Positions 28,265 through 37,712 of a DNA stretch of 64,000 nucleotides are shown piece after piece. Positions within the stretch are counted from its first letter, which is position 1; each line of letters starts with the position of its first letter. The translations under genes were made by a program, and so were the position numbers. This DNA is from CAJBNH01 sp964447285 (GTDB lineage Bacteria; Myxococcota_A; UBA9042). The stretch spans positions 41,655-105,654 of the forward strand of contig CAYURO010000015.1 of assembly GCA_964447285.1 (NCBI GenBank), given 5' to 3'. The notes beneath the pieces are model-generated. The model was not told where the DNA came from and searched no databases. It saw only the letters and a program-made list of their open reading frames with translations.

Positions 28265-28545
28265 NNNNNNNNNNNNNNNNNNNNNNNNNNNNNNNNNNNN
28301 NNNNNNNNNNNNNNNNNNNNNNNNNNNNNNNNNNNNNNNNNNNNNNNNNNNNNNNNNNNNNNNNCGTCTGGCAGGCGTCGATCTCGGCACACGTCTTGCC
28401 GTCGCCCTCGTAACCGGTCATGCAGGCGCAGCTGTTGGTGCCGGGGCCGGTCTTGGTGCACGTCGCGTTGGCATCGCAGCCGCCGTTTTCCGTCTGGCAG
28501 GCGTCGATCTCGGCACACGTCTTGCCGTCGCCCTCGTAACCGGTC
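28106..28545 (-). repeat. 126-bp tandem repeats encoding 42-residue EGF-like modules, spanning the gap
   Basis: An identical anchor beginning gcacacgtcttgccgtc occurs at 28106, 28232, 28387 and 28513. Neighbouring copies are exactly 126 bp apart on each side of the N-run. Each unit encodes a six-Cys EGF-like module (CQTENGGCDANATCTK, then SCACMTGYEGDGKTC). The near identity explains why the assembly broke here. Confidence 0.9.
28265..28364. other. Assembly gap of exactly 100 N
   Basis: The length is a placeholder. The flanking repeats would be in phase if the true gap were 71 + 126n bases, which would also restore the reading frame that appears shifted across the N-run. The apparent frame change is therefore an artefact, not a mutation. 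Confidence 0.97.
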
Positions 28546-31500
28546 GGACACGGGCCGCACTCCACGACGCTAGCATGGACCGTGCACTTGACCAGCAAGC
28601 TGCAGCCGCCGTTCTTCGTCGCGCACGGGTCGGTGATCGTCAGGGCGAATTTGGCGGTGGTGCTTCCATTCGCAACACTCGCGACGACGTCGAATCCGCC
28701 GACGAGGTCGTTGGCCGTGACCATCGTGGCGGCCGTTCCGTCTGCGCCGGTGGTTGCAATCGGCGTGCTCGGACTGCCCGAGGCCCCGCTGGCGGGAGCG
28801 GTGAACGTCACCGCGGCGTTGGCGACGACGTTTCCGAACGCGTCCGTCACTTTCACGACCAGAGCGGCGGCAAATTCGGTCCCGGCGCCGGCGGACTGGC
28901 CGCCGCCGGAAATGGCCGTCACGTTCTTGGCCGCGCCTGCGTCATTGGTCAGCGAAAACGACACCGGTGACGCGTCCGCGGCGGATGCAGAGACAACGTA
29001 GCTGCCCGCCACGTTGTTTGCGACTGGTGCTGTCGTCTCCGCGATGCCATCGACATCTGTCGTGATGGTCTTGGTCACGACGCTGGCAGAGGCACCGCTC
29101 GCAGGGAACGTAAACGTGACGGTGGCGCCCTCGATGGCGTCGCCGTTGCTGTCGGTCAACTGGACAACCAGCGTTCGCGGAAACGCCGTTCCTACCGTGG
29201 TGTGCATGGCGTCCAGACCGGCGATCGACAGCACACTCGCGCCCAGATTCGTCAGACGGAATTGGCCGCTATCTTTCACGCCGGCGATTGTCGCCGTGAC
29301 ATCGTACGTACCGATCGTCGCGTTGGCCGTCGCCGTGATGGACGCAAGACCATTGCTGTCGGTGATGGCCGTCTTGGCCGAGAGCGTCGCGCTTGCGCCA
29401 CTCGCCGGAGCCGCAAACGTGACGGTCACGCCGCTCAACGGGTTGCCGGCCATATCAGCGACCGCCACGACCAGCGCCTTGGCAAACGCCGCCGAAGCCG
29501 GTGCACCTTGCGGCGACCCGCTGACGATGAAGACCGTTGCGGGTTCCTTCGGCAGGTTCTCCATCTCGAACAAGACGGCCGCCAAGCTGCCGGTGGACGC
29601 CTTGGCACTCCACTTGCCGGCGGTGGTGTTGGCGGTCGCCGTCATCGTCGCGTAGCCGGACGCATCGCTGACCGCGCTTGCGGCCGTCATCGTGCCGCTG
29701 GCCCCGGAGGCAGCGCCCGCGAAATTGACGGTGACGCCGGCCACTGGGCTGCCGGCCGCGTCGACCGCTCGCACCGTCAGCGGCACGTTGAACGCGCTGC
29801 CGATCGGGGCCTGATTGAGGTCGGGCGCCTTGCCGCCGGTCACATAGACCAGCGAGGCGACCGGACCGACGTTGGTCAACGCGAACTCGGCGCTGCCGAT
29901 GACGTTGGCCGTCGTCGCGGTGACCTTGTAGGTTCCAGCGGTGCCGTTCGCTGTCGCCGTCATGACCGCGATGCCCTGCGCGTTGGTCGTGGCCGAACTT
30001 GCCGGCAGACTCGCGCTTGCTCCGCTGGCAGGGGCGCTGAAAGAGACGGACTTGCCGCTGACCGGGGTTCCCACGTCATCGACAACAAGCACGGAGATCT
30101 GCTGCGCAAACTGCTTCGTGGTCGCCGCGGACTGCGGTGTGCCCGAGAACGCATGGATGCTCTTGGCCACGTTGGCGGTCACGGCAGCGAACGTCGCCGT
30201 GAGGTTCATGCTGGATCCCGTCATGGTCACGGTGCAGATCGGGCTGGTGCCGCACGCCAAGGCCGCACCGGTCCACCCGACGAACTTGTTGCCAGCGGTG
30301 GGATCCGCCACCAACTGCACCTTGTAGGTCGTGGCGTAGTCGTGCTTCGTGCTGCCGCAGCTGGTGCCGCAAACGAGGCCGGCCGGGCTGGCGGAAACCA
30401 CGCCAAGGCTATTGCCCCCCGACTTGGTCAGATTGAGCGTCGTGCGAGCAGAGCCGATCGTCTGCACCATGCCGCGCGTGTTGTTCGACGAATCGATGTC
30501 GAGGTAACCGGCGGGCTGCTTGGTGCTGGACGCCGTCGTCAACAGGTCGACCCCGGACCCCGACACGACGTCGGCCCAAATGAGGTAACTGCGCACGGTG
30601 TCGGCGTCGATCAATTGTTGGTGAGAGAAGCTGCCTGAGCCCTTCGACTTCTTCGAGCATCCGGAGGTGCTGGTCGCATCGGTTCCCTGCAGCCTGCACC
30701 ACTTGACGTTGGTGAGCTTGTTGGGCGCGATGTAGGACGTGATGGCGTTGATGTTGAACGCACCCTGGTTGCGAACCCGGACGACCCAGTAGGGACCGTT
30801 CTGCCCCCAGAGCAGGGACTGATGCGACGCCACGATCTCATACATGTTCAGGTCGGTCAGGGCGTCGGCGTTCGGCGCGGCCTCGATCGGCGTTTCCAGT
30901 GTGGAGCCGAGCATGTAGGGAGCGTTCACCGCCTGAGTCGCGTAGTTGCCGTTGACGACAGAGCCCTTTGCCGACGCCGCAACCTTGACCCGCACCTGGA
31001 AGTCACCGCTCTGGTCCGCCGCGAGTGTCCCCAACGGACACACGATCACACCGGCCGCACCATTCGCGGGTCCCGTACAGCCGGTCGGCAGCGCCACGCT
31101 GTTGTCCCAAGTGGTCCCGGGAGGCGTGGTGAACGACAGCTTCGCGCCGACCGCCGAGGCACTGCCGCCGTTGTGGTAGTGAAAGGTGTAGGTGAGCGAA
31201 GAGCCCGCAGCGACGCTTGCCTTGTCCGCGGTCGCCCACGCAAACAAGCCTGGAATCGCGCTGCCGAAGCCATCCACGTAGACCCGGCCGAAGTGGCCTC
31301 CCAAAGAGCAGCCCGACGCGACGACCCGCAGCCGCAGTTGGTCGCCCACTTGCACCTTGGATCCCGCCTTGATGTCAACAAGTTGCCATTGAGTCCACTG
31401 CGTCGTGGTCCCGGTCAAGGTGCTGGTGGTGGTGATCCAGGGCACGCCCACTTGTCCAGCGGTGTTGAAGTCGGTGTAGAGAACGGCGCCGGACGTCACG

Positions 31501-32060
31501 TTGTCGACTTGGACGTAGTAGTACGGCTGCTGGGCGTAGCTGTGCGCCGGATTCTCCAGCACCGGTGCAATCGCGAAGCGCACGTGGATCTCGCCGTCGG
31601 TCGCGTCGATATCGCTCTCTGTCGCCACGGCGGTCTGGGTCAGCTCGTTGGCGTTCTTGTTCTTGCCCGTCACGGAGGGGCCACCGTAGTTGACCCGCGC
31701 ACCCCGGCTGCCGAACAAGGGAAACCGGAACGCTTGGGCTGTCCCCAGATCCGGGTCCGCCTGTGATGCGGCCACGCCACCCACGACCGACGTGATGGTC
31801 TTTCCCGCACCCGGTGAACCGAGCCGCAACGCCGCATACGTGGTCGGCGGGGCCGTTGCGGTGCCCAACACGCCGCTGCTGTTCAGGTAGGCAAGGACCG
31901 TCCAGCCCGTGGGCGGCGTGGTCCCGATGGCATCCGTCTCGAAGTCGCCGTTGACGAACGGTCCCGCTTGAGCGGAAACGCTGACGGCAAGCAGGCCGAG
32001 GACGAACGCGGCCGTCACTGCAGGCTTGGCGACGAGGAAGTGCGATGGATTGCGGTTCAT
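28365..32060 (-). CDS. 5' part of a giant secreted protein: Ig-like repeats and EGF-like modules
   Basis: 1,232 residues visible before the gap; start at the ATG for MNRNPSHFLVAK. Signal peptide of about 31 residues ending SVSAQA. Residues about 32-290 are a secreted beta-rich region (GPFVNGDFETDAIG). A DUF11-like stalk domain follows (SSLTYTFHYHNGG, about 300-385), then a List-Bact/InlB-B-like module (FVGWTGAALACGT). Five Ig-like (Big_1-type) repeats of about 100 residues (28640-30170) share VTVTFAAPASGASA and ITDSNGLASITATAN patterns, as in invasin/intimin stalks. EGF-like modules begin at CATKNGGCSL and run into the gap. The product is a long extracellular fibre; adhesion or cell-cell contact is an inference. 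It is the same gene as 24781-28264, about 2,400 residues or more in total. Confidence 0.85.
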
Positions 32061-32134
32061 GTCGGTCCGAAAGTGGAGAGTTTGCGGGCAGTGCGCTGAA
32101 AGCTTTGGCGACGTTTGCCCAGCTACGCGGAGAA

Positions 32135-32171
32135 GGGGGATCGACTGTACGGATGAATGCGGTCGCGTCAA
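32135..32171 (-). promoter_or_regulatory. Promoter of the giant surface gene with a C-run at the start site
   Basis: Minus-strand TTGACG (32166-32171), a 16-base spacer and TACAGT (32144-32149), followed after 4 bases by CCCCC (32135-32139). The predicted leader is about 76 bases. The layout matches the promoters at 14115, 47024 and 48679. Confidence 0.45.
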
Positions 32172-32328
32172 CGGCACCAAGGCGGGAGCCCTGGAAATGA
32201 GAACGTCTTGACCCATTTTGAGCCGCTCCGACCAACCCCTTGAGGTGCCGCGCTGAAGGCGGTCAGACAGGTCCGGTGCGAGTGGATGACGCAACGAATG
32301 CAGAGGATGCGCAGGCAGGTTCGCTTGA

Positions 32329-32344
32329 CTTTGCAAGTGCAAAG
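32329..32344. promoter_or_regulatory. Perfect 7+2+7 palindrome in the divergent gap
   Basis: The sequence ctttgcaagtgcaaag reads the same on both strands except for the 2-base centre. It is 113 bases before rlmN and 269 bases before the giant gene, in the 396-base gap 32061-32456, and could be a dimeric repressor site. Nothing else is seen in this gap besides the promoter at 32135-32171. Confidence 0.35.
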
Positions 32345-32456
32345 CGTGACCCAGTTGGGGGCGAGCTGCGATCGTGTGCGACGCCTCGACCAAGACATGC
32401 CACAAACGAGGCGTCACCGGACTCTCGCCCTGCCCGCAACACCGGATCAACCGCCC

Positions 32457-33515
32457 ATGACCCTTCCGCATTTGCTGGGCCTGCTGCCGGACGACCTTGA
32501 GGCGCTGCTGGTGCGCGCAGGGGTAGCGGTCCGACCCGCAGAGACGCGGCGGATGCTCGCGCACGCGATCTCGCACGGCCTGCAAGGGTTCCCGACCGCT
32601 CGGCCGCTTCCGGCCCGACTGATGACCGAGATCGCCGCGCGATTTGAACGTCATGTACCAGAAGTGGTTGATCGTGCGACGGATCCTCAGGACGGCTTCG
32701 TCAAGCTGCTGCTGCGCCTGCCCGATGGCGCGCTGTGCGAGGCCGTGCGCATCCCGCTGGAGGCGGAGGGCCGCTACTCGGTGTGCCTGTCGACTCAAGT
32801 CGGCTGCGCGATGCAGTGCGCCTTCTGCGCGACGGGGCGATTGGGGCTGCGGCGGAATTTGCAGGCGTGGGAAATGGTTGCGGCATTTCTGGCCGTTCGC
32901 GCCGAGACTCCGGGCCGCGTGACGGGTGCCGTGTTCATGGGTCAAGGCGAGCCGTTCGCAAACTACGACGCCGTGATTCAAGCGGCGCGGGTCCTGTCGC
33001 ACCCGTGCGGCGGGCGAATTTCCTCAGAGGCGATTTCGATTTCTACCGTCGGTCTGGTCCCGCAGATTCGCCGCTACACCGCAGAGAAGCACCCGTATCG
33101 TCTGGTGATCTCGCTGACGTCCACGGTTCGGGAGCGGCGCGCACGGCTGGTGCCCGTGGCGGCCCGGCATGACCTTGACGAGCTGGCGCGGGCCATCGCC
33201 GACCACGCGCAAGACCGCGGCGGTCGCGTCATGGTCGCCTGGGTGATGATGGCCGGCGTCAACATGGACGCGCGCGAGGTCGAGGGGCTGCGCCGCTTGC
33301 TGGGCGGAGTGCCGCTGCGCCTGAGCCTGATCGACGTGAATGACCCTCGCCCGGACGGCTTCCGGCCACCCGACGCCGCTGAGCTGGGGCAGTTTCGCGA
33401 TGCACTGCGCACCCTTGGCGTCCCCGTCGTGCGGCGGTACTCCGGCGGCGCGGGGCGGGACGCGGCGTGCGGGATGCTGGCGGCGAAGGTGTCGGGCGGC
33501 ACCCCCACACGCTGA
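32457..33515 (+). CDS. rlmN: 23S rRNA (adenine-2503-C2) methyltransferase, radical SAM
   Basis: 352 residues from the ATG for MTLPHLLGLLPDD. Motifs: CLSTQVGCAMQCAFC contains the Cx3Cx2C radical-SAM cluster; MGQGEPFANYD; ISTVGLVPQIRR; and the C-terminal catalytic Cys in GGAGRDAACGML, which forms the methyl-carrying thioether. The other catalytic Cys is in the N-terminal part of the SAM motif. RlmN methylates A2503 of 23S rRNA (and A37 of some tRNAs) in the cytoplasm. The Cfr-type resistance paralogue targets C8 of the same base; with no mobile-element context RlmN is preferred. Confidence 0.9.
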   Translation: MTLPHLLGLLPDDLEALLVRAGVAVRPAETRRMLAHAISHGLQGFPTARPLPARLMTEIAARFERHVPEVVDRATDPQDGFVKLLLRLPDGALCEAVRIPLEAEGRYSVCLSTQVGCAMQCAFCATGRLGLRRNLQAWEMVAAFLAVRAETPGRVTGAVFMGQGEPFANYDAVIQAARVLSHPCGGRISSEAISISTVGLVPQIRRYTAEKHPYRLVISLTSTVRERRARLVPVAARHDLDELARAIADHAQDRGGRVMVAWVMMAGVNMDAREVEGLRRLLGGVPLRLSLIDVNDPRPDGFRPPDAAELGQFRDALRTLGVPVVRRYSGGAGRDAACGMLAAKVSGGTPTR

Positions 33516-33696
33516 GGGCGCCTCCTGGTCGTGTCCGCCGTCACGGAAGTCCGAGTGTGGAGTGCGGGACCCGCCCCCGCCGTGTCGCTTGCGACCTCGC
33601 CTTGACCCCTCGCTTGGCCAAGGGCATCGTGCCGCCGAGGCAATCCGGCTCGCGCCGCGTGGCCTTCCCCCCACCTGGACGAGTCGGAGGTCGCGG

Positions 33697-35838
33697 ATGA
33701 TGCACGCACGCGGTCGTGGAGTGCCCCAAGTTGGCGTGATGTGGGCGTTGCTGGCGTACCTTGCGCTCGGGTGCGCGGCCCCGGTTCAAGGCGATGACTC
33801 GCTGACCGACACCCCCCCGGCATCGGATGTCGGCGACACCACGGACATCGCCACTCCTGACGTGCCCGACGCGGTGGTCGATGTCCTGCCGGATGTCGTT
33901 GACGTCCCGGATACGACGGACGTTTCCGACCTGACCGACACCGCGGACGGTGAGGATGCCGCAACCGACGTCGCCGAATCCGACATCACGCCGACGTGCC
34001 TGCCAGAAGAGAGGAACTGCGTGCATACCTTCAGCTACGCCGGCACCGGCAGCGAGACGACAGTTCGAGTTGCCGGCAGTTGGAACAATTGGAAGACCGT
34101 CGAGATGACCTTGGGCGACGGCGGGTTGTGGTCGGTCGCCCTGACGCTGCCGCAGAACCTTGTCCTGCAATACAAGTTCGTGATCGACGGCACCTGGAAG
34201 CCAGACCCCGCCAGTCCCGAGACCCACGTCGACGACGGCTATGGCGGCAAGAACAGCGTGGTCGGCCCGCTGAGCTGCCCCGACGACGGCACCTGCCCTC
34301 CCCCCACCACGGTCTGCGGCATCCCGGCCAAGACCGACGCCTTCGACTGGCGCAACGGCGTGATGTACTTCGTGTTCGTCGACCGCTTCTTCAACGGCGA
34401 CCCGACCAACGACAAGAAGAACACGACCGAGGGGCTGCCCGACATCTCCAACTGGTACGGCGGCGACTGGAAGGGGGTGACGCAGAAGATCCAGGCGGGC
34501 TGGTTCACCGACCTGGGCGTCAACGTCTTGTGGCTGACCGTACCGATGGACAACACCGACGCAGCCGAGTTCGGCGACGACGGCAAGCTCTACACCGCCT
34601 TCCACGGCTACTGGCCGCGCGACGTCGACAAGACCGAGGCGCGTTTCGGCACGATGGCCGACCTGCAGGCCCTGGTGGCGGCCGCCCATGGCAAGGGCAT
34701 CCAGGTGGTGCTCGACTACGCCATGAACCATGTGCACAAGGACTCGCCCGTCTTCCAGCAGCATCCCGACTGGTTCTTCAAGCTCAACGGCGGCGGCGGC
34801 GACTGCATCTGCGGCTCGGGCGTGTGCCCTTGGGACGGCCCGTCGGGCATCTGGTGCTGGTTCCGCGACTACCTGCCCGACTTCGACTTCAGCAAGGCCG
34901 ATGCGCGCAAGGCCTCGATCGACAACGTGATGTGGTGGATGAAAGAGAGTGGTGCCGACGGCCTGCGTCTGGACGCCATCAAGCACATCGACGGCAGCTG
35001 GCTGACGGACCTGCGCAAGCGCCTGAACGAGGAGCTCGAGCCCGAGCGCGCCCAGCACATCTGGCTGGTCGGCGAGACCTACACGGGCGACAAGGGCCTG
35101 ATCAAGTCGTTCGTCGACCCCTGCACCAAGCTGGACGGCCAGTTCGACTTTCCGCTGCGGGCCATTCTGGACGAGGTGCTGCTGCTGCGGACGGGCAAGC
35201 TGGGCGACCTGGAAAAGTTCATGAACGACAACGACTCGTTCTACGGCCCCAACGCGCTGATGTCGACGTTTGCCGGCAACCACGATCTGCCCCGCATGAT
35301 CCACTACGCCACCGAACCGCCGCTGTTCGCCAACGTGTGGGACGCGGGCAAGGGCTCGGCGTGGACCAACCCGCCGGGCATCGTGCAGGACGAGGCGGCA
35401 TACGAGCGCCTGGTGGTCGCCATGGCCGTGCTGATGACCAACCGCGGCGTGCCGCTGATCTACTACGGCGACGAGATCGGCCTGCCGGGCGCCGGCGACC
35501 CCGACAACCGCCGCCCGATGCAGTGGACCGACTGGACCGACCCGCAGAAGAACCTGCTCGAGCAGATGCGCAAGCTGGGCAAGATCCGCAAGGACCACCA
35601 GGCGTTGCGACTCGGCACCCGGACCACCGAGTGGGTCGGTTCCGACGCCTGGGTGTACCGCATGGCCAGCGGCGACGAGACGGTCTACGTGGCGCTGAAC
35701 CGCAGCGACGCCGTTGTCGAGGCCGCCGGGCTGCCCGAAAGTGGTACGTGGCAGGACGAGTTGACCGGCGAGACTGTTGCAGGACCCACTGGCGCGCTGG
35801 CCCCGCGCTCGGTGCGGATCCTGACCTCAAAGCCCTGA
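33697..35838 (+). CDS. GH13 alpha-amylase-family lipoprotein with an N-terminal glycan-binding domain
   Basis: 713 residues; GGAGG lies 6 bases before the ATG at 33697. Lipobox ALGC, then an Asp/Thr/Val-rich tether of about 75 residues. Residues about 105-200 are a CBM48-like domain (TTVRVAGSWNNWKTVEM, LQYKFVIDGTWKPD). The GH13 barrel follows from about 215: region I VVLDYAMNHVH, region II GLRLDAIKHI (nucleophile Asp), region III LVGETYTG (acid Glu) and region IV AGNHDLPR, so all three catalytic residues are present. It should hydrolyse or rearrange alpha-1,4-glucans outside the cytoplasm. Its stop overlaps the convergent PQQ-propeller-like gene. Glycogen phosphorylase at the right edge also acts on alpha-glucans. 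Confidence 0.93.
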   Translation: MMHARGRGVPQVGVMWALLAYLALGCAAPVQGDDSLTDTPPASDVGDTTDIATPDVPDAVVDVLPDVVDVPDTTDVSDLTDTADGEDAATDVAESDITPTCLPEERNCVHTFSYAGTGSETTVRVAGSWNNWKTVEMTLGDGGLWSVALTLPQNLVLQYKFVIDGTWKPDPASPETHVDDGYGGKNSVVGPLSCPDDGTCPPPTTVCGIPAKTDAFDWRNGVMYFVFVDRFFNGDPTNDKKNTTEGLPDISNWYGGDWKGVTQKIQAGWFTDLGVNVLWLTVPMDNTDAAEFGDDGKLYTAFHGYWPRDVDKTEARFGTMADLQALVAAAHGKGIQVVLDYAMNHVHKDSPVFQQHPDWFFKLNGGGGDCICGSGVCPWDGPSGIWCWFRDYLPDFDFSKADARKASIDNVMWWMKESGADGLRLDAIKHIDGSWLTDLRKRLNEELEPERAQHIWLVGETYTGDKGLIKSFVDPCTKLDGQFDFPLRAILDEVLLLRTGKLGDLEKFMNDNDSFYGPNALMSTFAGNHDLPRMIHYATEPPLFANVWDAGKGSAWTNPPGIVQDEAAYERLVVAMAVLMTNRGVPLIYYGDEIGLPGAGDPDNRRPMQWTDWTDPQKNLLEQMRKLGKIRKDHQALRLGTRTTEWVGSDAWVYRMASGDETVYVALNRSDAVVEAAGLPESGTWQDELTGETVAGPTGALAPRSVRILTSKP

Positions 35839-37599
35839 AGTGGTCGGCGGCGTGACGATGCGGCTCAGGTACAGCAGCACGCCCGGTCGTTCAGCCCGCA
35901 GCAACAACGGCGTGCGGGCGACGGGCAGCACCCAATAGCGCCCCTGACGCTGCTCATCTTCGGCGTACATCGCCACCAGATCTGCGGTTGGCGCATCGTC
36001 GCCCTCGCCCTGCCGCACGCGGTGCCACGCCCAGCCCTTCTTCGCCAGCGTCGACGTCCGCCCCACCGACTCATCCTGAAACGGCGTGGTGCCGGTCGTG
36101 TTCAGGTGCTCGAACACCTCGCGGCTGAGGACCAGCGATGTGCGGTCAACGGACTGCCCCTGCCGCATCGTGTGGACATCGGAGTGCTGATGCGCGGAGG
36201 CCAACACCGAGGCGGGGACCGTTCGGGTGCCGGCGCGGCCCTCTGCGGCCTCCCAGCGATAGACGAGGTCTGGCCCCATCGACTCGATCGTGATCACGAA
36301 CGGCTGCGGCGGCACCACGCCGTAGTCCCCTGCCTCCGGGTCCACGCCGCCGTGCGGAACCAGCGTGTACTCAAGGCGCGTGCCCTTCCGCAGCCAGCGC
36401 GCGTCCGTGGGTGTCGGCGGCAGTGCGGGCAGGGGAAGGAGTGCTCCCATCGGCACTTGCCACAGCTGTCGCTGACCTTGCGCCGTCAACAGCACCGATG
36501 CCTCGGCGGACGACAAATCCAAGTGCTCCAGATCCTGCCCCTTGCCCGCCGCTGCCCCGGTCAGCAGCTGCCCGTCCGACGATCGCAACGCCAGCCAGCC
36601 GTCGCGCGAGGCGTACAGTGTGACCCCGCGTACCTCGTCGATGGCGGTCGGTAGCGAGACGAAGGGCCAGGCTCGCTCCCAGCGGATCGTGCGCCACAAG
36701 GGGTCTACCGAGCCGACGTAGGCCGTTCCGTCCAGACGACGCCCACTGACGGCAGCGTGCGTACGGCCAAAAGACATGTTGGGCTCGATGGAGGACGGCT
36801 CTGCCCAGCGCGGATGGCCTGTCGTCACGTCACGCGCCACCAGCAGTCCCTCGCGCGGCATGCCGACCACCAAGTTGCCGGTCGGGCGCAGCTCATACGA
36901 CCACCCGGCGTAGGGCTTGCGCCACAGCGGCGACAAAGGCTCGGCAACCAGTGGGGACGCGCCGCCACCGTCGATGGGTTGCGCGAGGATGGCGCGGGGC
37001 TCGCCGTTGCCAACCAGCAGTGCCAGCGGTCGACCGTTTTCGGTCACGGTCGTCGCCTCGAGCACGTGGTCGATCGGGGCGAACCGCCGCAGCGGCTTGC
37101 CGGTCGCGCCATCCAGCACGACCAGCGCGTGGTTGGCCTCGCTGACGGCGATACGATCTCCTGCAAATGCAGTGATGTACAGACGCTGATCGCTGGTCCA
37201 CGTCCAAGCGGCCGAGCCGTCCTGTGGCTTCACTGCGACGATGCGGTAGTCGACCTTGCACACCAGCAGGCCTGCCACGGAGTCGACCGTCTCGAGGCCG
37301 CGAAAGTCCGGGCACGGATGCCAGCGAACCCACTCGCCGCGACCGCCGGGACCGACAGCGTACCAGCGCGCCCCCGGCGACCCGTCCCCGCCGGTCGCCT
37401 TGACCGCGACGAAGGTGCGATCGCCCAAGGTGAAGAGCTTTGCCTCGCGCTCTGCGGGGTCCCCCAGATCCAGACCGGTCACCTGCCGTGGTTGGGGCAG
37501 TGCGGGTGGCGCTTGCACGACGGGTGCGGAGGCGGCTCCGCAAGCCGAGATCAGGGAGACGACCACGAGCCGCCATGCGACCGACCGCGTACCTTTCAC
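35827..37599 (-). CDS. Lipoprotein with a PQQ-like beta-propeller, function unknown
   Basis: 590 residues from a GTG at 37599 (GAGG 5 bases upstream; an ATG at 37656 has no such site and would bury the signal peptide). Lipobox LISAC. Repeated blade-like strands (LVVLDGATGKPLRRFAP, LLVARDVTTGHPRWAE, RDGWLALRSSDGQLLTG) suggest a PQQ/WD-type propeller over residues about 40-400. The C-terminal 190 residues are a beta-rich domain (FVITIESMGPDLVYRWE). Such propellers usually scaffold protein complexes at the envelope. The 113 bases to the crtC stop hold no gene. Confidence 0.72.
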   Translation of the reverse strand: MKGTRSVAWRLVVVSLISACGAASAPVVQAPPALPQPRQVTGLDLGDPAEREAKLFTLGDRTFVAVKATGGDGSPGARWYAVGPGGRGEWVRWHPCPDFRGLETVDSVAGLLVCKVDYRIVAVKPQDGSAAWTWTSDQRLYITAFAGDRIAVSEANHALVVLDGATGKPLRRFAPIDHVLEATTVTENGRPLALLVGNGEPRAILAQPIDGGGASPLVAEPLSPLWRKPYAGWSYELRPTGNLVVGMPREGLLVARDVTTGHPRWAEPSSIEPNMSFGRTHAAVSGRRLDGTAYVGSVDPLWRTIRWERAWPFVSLPTAIDEVRGVTLYASRDGWLALRSSDGQLLTGAAAGKGQDLEHLDLSSAEASVLLTAQGQRQLWQVPMGALLPLPALPPTPTDARWLRKGTRLEYTLVPHGGVDPEAGDYGVVPPQPFVITIESMGPDLVYRWEAAEGRAGTRTVPASVLASAHQHSDVHTMRQGQSVDRTSLVLSREVFEHLNTTGTTPFQDESVGRTSTLAKKGWAWHRVRQGEGDDAPTADLVAMYAEDEQRQGRYWVLPVARTPLLLRAERPGVLLYLSRIVTPPTTSGL

Positions 37600-37712
37600 G
37601 TTGACCTCGCCGTGGGCAGCCAAGGCCCGAACCTGAGCCGACCATGGACATTCCACAGGACGCCAGCGCGATCAAGCGGTGTGCCGGGAAAAGCGCACGA
37701 CGGCCGGGGGGT

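Noticed and set aside
28106..28545. CRISPR-like regular repeats
   Set aside because: The 126-bp units have no unique spacers, are in frame and encode EGF-like modules. The 21/24-bp units at 1965-2970 are likewise coding.
28077..28560. Apparent frameshift in the giant gene
   Set aside because: It coincides with a 100-N placeholder; repeat spacing shows the frame is restored for a gap of 71 + 126n bases.
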